Origin: Actinotalea sp.
GTDB lineage: Bacteria > Actinomycetota > Actinomycetes > Actinomycetales > Cellulomonadaceae
Assembly: GCA_014360395.1 (NCBI GenBank)
Contig: JACIXM010000348.1
Location: 1 to 9,321 of the forward strand
Direction: 5' to 3'
Length of the DNA: 9,321 nt
A model generated the notes under the pieces. That model ran no database searches and had not been told where the DNA came from. It saw only the letters and a list, made by a program, of their open reading frames with translations. Positions 5,814-9,321 of the stretch are shown one piece after another. The number at the start of each line of letters is the position of its first letter. Positions within the stretch are counted from its first letter, which is position 1. Position numbers and translations under genes: made by a program.

Positions 5814-6860
5814 ATGAAGACCCGACTCACGACCGGCGTGGCCCTGTCCGTCGCGGCCGCCCTGACCCTCGCCGCGTGCGGCGGCGACGGCGACAACGGC
5901 GCCGGCGACAACGGCAGCGGCGACAGCGACGGCGCCCCCTCGGCCGCCCACGTCATCAACGGCAGCCTGGGCGACCAGGGCTTCTTCGACGACGCCGCCC
6001 GCGGGCTGGCCATGCTCGAGGAGGACGGCAGCCGCGTCCAGAACATCCAGGCCGAGGCGGACAACCCCGCGCAGTGGCGGGCCAACCTCGAGTCCGTCTC
6101 CGGCAGCGACTGGGACGTCGTCATCGTCGGGACGTCGCAGATGGTCGACATCCTCAACGAGACGGCCCCGAAGTACCCGGACCAGAGCTACATCATCTAC
6201 GACTCCGTCGTGGAGCAGCCGAACGTCGCCTCGATCCTGTACAAGCAGAACGAGGGCTCCTACCTTGCCGGCGTGCTCGCCGCGCTGGTGACGACGGACC
6301 CCGAGACGTTCCCGCTGGCGAACGAGGAGAAGGTCGTCGGCCTGGTCGGCGGCATGGACATCCCGATCATCAACGACTTCCTCGCGGGCTTCCGCAAGGG
6401 CGTCGAGGCCGTGGACCCCGAGATCGAGGTCCTCGTCTCCTACGTCGGTGACTTCTACGACGCCAACCGCGGCTTCGACCAGACCAAGGCCATGTACGAC
6501 CAGGGCGCCGACGTGGTCTTCCAGGTCGCCGGCGGCGCCGGGATCGGCGTCCACACGGCCGCGGCCGAGTTCGGCAAGTACTCCATCGGCGTGGACGCGA
6601 ACCAGAACCCCCTGCAGGAGGGCCACGTCCTCGCCTCGATGCTGAAGAACATCGGCGTCTCGCTCGACTCCGCGGTGAAGGCCTACGCGGCCGGGGACCT
6701 CGCGTTCGGCGAGGTCGCGGAGTACGGCCTGGCGAACGACGGCGTCTCCCTCACCTTCGAGGACAACGGCGACATCGTCCCGCAGGAGATCCAGGACCAG
6801 GTGCGCGAGTACGCGCAGATGGTCATCGACGGCGAGATCGAGGTCCCGACCACCATGTGA
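5814..6860 (+). CDS. BMP/PnrA-family substrate-binding lipoprotein (nucleoside-type ABC uptake)
   Basis: This gene encodes a 348-residue extracellular binding protein anchored by lipid. The signal peptide ends in the lipobox LAAC with C22 as the lipidated residue, followed by a flexible Gly/Asp/Asn-rich spacer (23-42). The rest matches the basic membrane protein (BMP) family: SLGDQGFFDDAARGL (51-65), VVGLVGGMDIPIINDF (174-189), GFRKGVEAVDP (192-202), VGDFYDANRG (211-220), VVFQVAGGAGIGVHTAA (234-250), IGVDANQN (258-265) and ASMLKNIGVSLD (274-285). Characterised relatives such as PnrA of Treponema and the BmpA/Rns-type proteins bind nucleosides, so a nucleoside ligand is most likely. The D of IGVD aligns with a ribose-contacting position in that group. 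The ATG has AAGGGAG (5801-5807) 6 nt upstream. The gene directly precedes the ABC transporter gene, and hairpins bracket it, which may raise its level relative to the membrane components. Confidence 0.93.
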   Translation: MKTRLTTGVALSVAAALTLAACGGDGDNGAGDNGSGDSDGAPSAAHVINGSLGDQGFFDDAARGLAMLEEDGSRVQNIQAEADNPAQWRANLESVSGSDWDVVIVGTSQMVDILNETAPKYPDQSYIIYDSVVEQPNVASILYKQNEGSYLAGVLAALVTTDPETFPLANEEKVVGLVGGMDIPIINDFLAGFRKGVEAVDPEIEVLVSYVGDFYDANRGFDQTKAMYDQGADVVFQVAGGAGIGVHTAAAEFGKYSIGVDANQNPLQEGHVLASMLKNIGVSLDSAVKAYAAGDLAFGEVAEYGLANDGVSLTFEDNGDIVPQEIQDQVREYAQMVIDGEIEVPTTM

Positions 6861-6864
6861 CGTC

Positions 6865-6902
6865 CCGTCGGACGGTGCCGCCCGAGCGGCACCGTCCGAC
6901 GG
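6865..6902 (+). other. Perfect 17-bp hairpin between lipoprotein and ABC genes
   Basis: Positions 6865-6881 pair without mismatch with 6886-6902 around the 4-nt loop CCGA. It begins 4 bases after the lipoprotein stop and ends 45 bases before the next ATG. No T-tract follows. Strong intercistronic hairpins after binding-protein genes are known in ABC operons, where they protect the upstream mRNA or act as partial terminators so the binding protein outnumbers the transporter. That role is inferred here. Confidence 0.75.
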
Positions 6903-6947
6903 CCGTCCCCCCGCCCGCTCCCCGCGGCCCTCCCGGAGGACACCCTC

Positions 6948-9321
6948 ATGGCCACACCGCTGCTCGAGCTCCGCCAGATCACCAAGGCGTTCGGGCCGAA
7001 GGTCGCGAACGACCGCATCTCCCTCACGGTGATGCCCGGTCGCGTCCACGCCCTGGTCGGCGAGAACGGCGCCGGCAAGACGACCCTCATGACGATGGTC
7101 GCCGGCACCGCCCAGCCCGACTCCGGCGAGATCCTCGTCGACGGGCAGGAGGTGCGGATCGCCAGCCCCCAGCGCGCCTCGTCGCTCGGGATCGGCATGG
7201 TGCACCAGCACTTCAAGCTCGTCCCGTCCCTGACCGTCGCGGCCAACGTCTTCCTCGGCCGCGAGCACACGACCGGTGGCCGCCTCGACACCGCCCGCAT
7301 GGAGCGGGAGGTCGCCGAGCTCAGCCAGCGGTTCGGCCTGGAGATCGACCCCAAGGCCAAGGTCTCCTCGCTGTCGGTCGGTCAGCGCCAGCGGGTCGAG
7401 GTCCTCAAGGCCCTCAGCCACGACACGCGCCTGCTCATCCTCGACGAGCCGACCGCGGTGCTCACGCCCGGCGAGACGGACGAGCTCTTCGTCGTCATCC
7501 GCTCGCTGGCCGAGAAGGGCTGCGCGGTCCTGTTCATCTCCCACAAGCTCGGCGAGGTCCTCGCCATCGCCGACGAGGTCACGGTCATCCGCGACGGGCG
7601 CACCATCGACACCCTGCCCGCCGCCGGCCTCTCCCAGGCGGACATCGCCCGGATGATGGTCGGCCGCGAGGTGCTGCTGCGCATCGCGCACACCCCGGCC
7701 AGGCCTGCGGAGGAGGTGCTGGACGTCCAGGACCTCACGGTCGTCGACGACCGCGGGGTCACCGTCCTGAAGTCGGTCTCGCTGGCGGTGCGCGCCGGTG
7801 AGATCGTCGGCATCGCCGGCGTCGAGGGCAACGGCCAGAGCGAGCTCGCGGCCGCCGTCGCCGGCCTGTACGCGGTCGACGGCGGGCGCGTCCTGCTCGG
7901 CGGGACGGACATGACCGCGGCGTCGGTCGCCGCCCGACGCGCGGCCGGCCTCGCCTACATCCCCGAGGACCGGCACGAGGTCGGCACCGGGCCGAGCCTG
8001 TCGGTGGCGGAGAACCTCACCGCGACCCACACCGAGGCCCCCGTCGCCCGCCGCGGCTGGATCAGCACGCGGTGGGCCAACGCCTTCGCCCAGCGTCTCA
8101 TCGGCGTGTTCGACGTCCGCGGCGCGGGGCCCCGCACACCGATCGGCACCCTGTCCGGCGGCAACATCCAGAAGGTCATCATCGCCCGCGAGTTCGCGAG
8201 CGACCCACGTCTGCTCATGGTCAGCCAGCCGACCCGCGGCGTCGACGTCGGCGCCATGGAGTTCGTGCACAACGCGATCGTCCGGCGGCGCGACCAGGGC
8301 GCCGCGGTGCTCCTGTTCTCCGCGGACCTCAACGAGGTCATGTCGCTGTCCGACCGCCTGCTGGTCATGTACCGCGGCGAGGTCATCGCCGAGTTCACGC
8401 AGGAGACCATGAGCGAGGCCGCCGTCGGCCTGGCCATGGCGGGCGTCCGGCCCACGGAGGCGAAGGTCGCCGCGGCCGAGGCGCAGCACGAGGAGATCGT
8501 CCAGCAGCTCGGCGAGCCCGCGGCCGCCCTGACCGCCGAGGCCGAGGTCGACACCCACGCCAGCGTCGAGGAGACGGGGGCCGCCGGTCGGCTCCCCGCC
8601 GACCTCGGGCCGGCTGCGCTGCTCAGCGCCGGCCGGTCGACGGAGGCGCCGGCACGCGAGAGCGTCGGCGGCTGGCTGCGCCGCACGTCCCGTGCGGCGC
8701 TGGCCGGGTCCGTCCAGCCGCTCATCGCGATCGGCCTGTCCCTGCTCATCGGGATGGTCATCATCCTGGCGCTGGGGGCGAACCCCCTGGACGCCTACGA
8801 CCAGCTCTTCTTCTCCGCCTTCCGCACGCCGTTCGGCACGGCCGGGTTCATCGCCCAGTTCGTGCCGCTGGCCGTGCTCTCGGCGGCGGTGATCATCTCC
8901 TTCCGCGCGGGCTTCTTCAACATCGGTGGCGAGGGCCAGCTGTTCCTCGGCGCCATGGCCGGCGCGTGGGTCGGCTTCACGTTCACCGACCTCCCGCCGG
9001 TCCTGCTCACCGCGCTCGTCCTCGTGGCCGGGTTCGTCGCGGGAGGGCTGTGGGGCCTGCTGCCCGGCGCGCTGCTCGCGTACTGGCGGGTCGACATCAT
9101 CGTCACGACCCTCATGCTCAGCACCATCGCGACCCTGCTGACCGCCTACCTCGTCACCGGCCCGCTGCGGGACCCGGCGGCCGGGCTGGCGGGCTCGCCG
9201 CGGATCCTCGACGAGGCCCGCCTGCCGCTGTTCTCGCCGCGGTACGGGCTGGGCATGGACCTGGTCATCGCGCTCGTCGTCGTGGTCCTGCTCGGCCTCG
9301 TCCTCACCCGCTCGGTGTGGG
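6948..9321 (+). CDS. BMP-type ABC transporter: tandem ATPase fused to permease (3'-partial)
   Basis: One frame runs open from ATG 6948 to the window end (at least 791 codons, no stop), with GGAGGA (6935-6940) 7 nt upstream. It powers uptake of the lipoprotein's ligand across the membrane. NBD1 (about 1-245) looks catalytic: Walker A GENGAGKT (38-45), Q87, signature LSVGQ (142-146), Walker B LLILDEPTA (162-170) and H199. NBD2 (about 255-499) is degenerate: GVEGNGQS (291-298) has Q297 for the Walker Lys, LLMVSQPTRGVDVG (422-435) has Q427 for the catalytic Glu, and the H-loop reads SAD (458-460). It keeps LSGGN (402-406). Similar degeneracy is usual in this ATPase class. An Ala/Glu-rich linker (about 500-588) leads to a permease with membrane segments near 591-610, 636-652, 663-681, 685-706, 718-737 and 770-788, and the family motif FNIGGEGQ (657-664). 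ATPase and permease are normally separate proteins. A second permease gene probably follows beyond the window. Confidence 0.9.
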   Translation, partial: MATPLLELRQITKAFGPKVANDRISLTVMPGRVHALVGENGAGKTTLMTMVAGTAQPDSGEILVDGQEVRIASPQRASSLGIGMVHQHFKLVPSLTVAANVFLGREHTTGGRLDTARMEREVAELSQRFGLEIDPKAKVSSLSVGQRQRVEVLKALSHDTRLLILDEPTAVLTPGETDELFVVIRSLAEKGCAVLFISHKLGEVLAIADEVTVIRDGRTIDTLPAAGLSQADIARMMVGREVLLRIAHTPARPAEEVLDVQDLTVVDDRGVTVLKSVSLAVRAGEIVGIAGVEGNGQSELAAAVAGLYAVDGGRVLLGGTDMTAASVAARRAAGLAYIPEDRHEVGTGPSLSVAENLTATHTEAPVARRGWISTRWANAFAQRLIGVFDVRGAGPRTPIGTLSGGNIQKVIIAREFASDPRLLMVSQPTRGVDVGAMEFVHNAIVRRRDQGAAVLLFSADLNEVMSLSDRLLVMYRGEVIAEFTQETMSEAAVGLAMAGVRPTEAKVAAAEAQHEEIVQQLGEPAAALTAEAEVDTHASVEETGAAGRLPADLGPAALLSAGRSTEAPARESVGGWLRRTSRAALAGSVQPLIAIGLSLLIGMVIILALGANPLDAYDQLFFSAFRTPFGTAGFIAQFVPLAVLSAAVIISFRAGFFNIGGEGQLFLGAMAGAWVGFTFTDLPPVLLTALVLVAGFVAGGLWGLLPGALLAYWRVDIIVTTLMLSTIATLLTAYLVTGPLRDPAAGLAGSPRILDEARLPLFSPRYGLGMDLVIALVVVVLLGLVLTRSVW

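Noticed and set aside
4698..8558. Very long minus-strand open frame (over 1200 codons) opposite the transporter operon
   Set aside because: It is rich in Asp, Gly, Arg, Val and Leu, with no recognisable domain, and antisense to genes with strong homology-type motifs. Long antisense frames are common where third positions are almost all G/C.
8436..8756. A separate start codon for the permease inside the ABC open frame
   Set aside because: No in-frame ATG, GTG or TTG occurs between 8439 and 8753. The next ATG lies inside the first membrane helix and would remove half of it.
1..9321. CRISPR array, tRNA or rRNA gene, insertion sequence or phage attachment site
   Set aside because: I saw no regularly spaced repeats, no tRNA-like cloverleaf, no transposase or integrase coding and no terminal inverted repeats flanking a gene.

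Overview
The window is very GC-rich, with G or C in nearly every third codon position, and uses GTG starts and GC-rich hairpin terminators without T-tracts. This suggests a high-GC actinobacterium. A Cellulomonas- or Promicromonospora-like organism is possible, but that is a guess from overall flavour and not a marker-based call.

Left part (1-888): a small exported protein of unknown function on the minus strand (63-602), followed by its own hairpin terminator (13-53). Its upstream region holds an inverted repeat and a short direct repeat that may be regulatory. A perfect 20-bp hairpin (823-867) ends the next minus-strand operon.

Middle part (889-4533, minus strand): a three-gene operon read lacI-type regulator, then MFS transporter, then UTP-glucose-1-phosphate uridylyltransferase of the UDPGP (eukaryote-like) family. 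The first two genes are separated by 19 bp. The last two overlap by 4 bp (ATGA), which suggests translational coupling.

Divergent control region (4534-4716): a plausible sigma-70-type promoter for the rightward operon, and two related LacI-type operator candidates. One lies just upstream of each divergent gene, so the regulator probably controls both operons, including its own.

Right part (4717-9321, plus strand, running off the window): a ribokinase-like PfkB kinase, a BMP/PnrA-family lipoprotein (nucleoside-type solute-binding protein), and an ABC transporter gene. Strong hairpins lie before and after the lipoprotein gene, the second with a perfect 17-bp stem. The simplest reading is uptake of a nucleoside (or ribose-containing compound) by the BMP-type ABC system and phosphorylation of the released ribose by the kinase, under LacI control.

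The most unusual feature is the ABC gene. From ATG 6948 one uninterrupted reading frame of at least 791 codons encodes two ATP-binding domains, an Ala/Glu-rich linker of about 90 residues and then the membrane permease, with no stop and no usable internal start between them. In this transporter class the tandem ATPase and the permeases are normally separate proteins.
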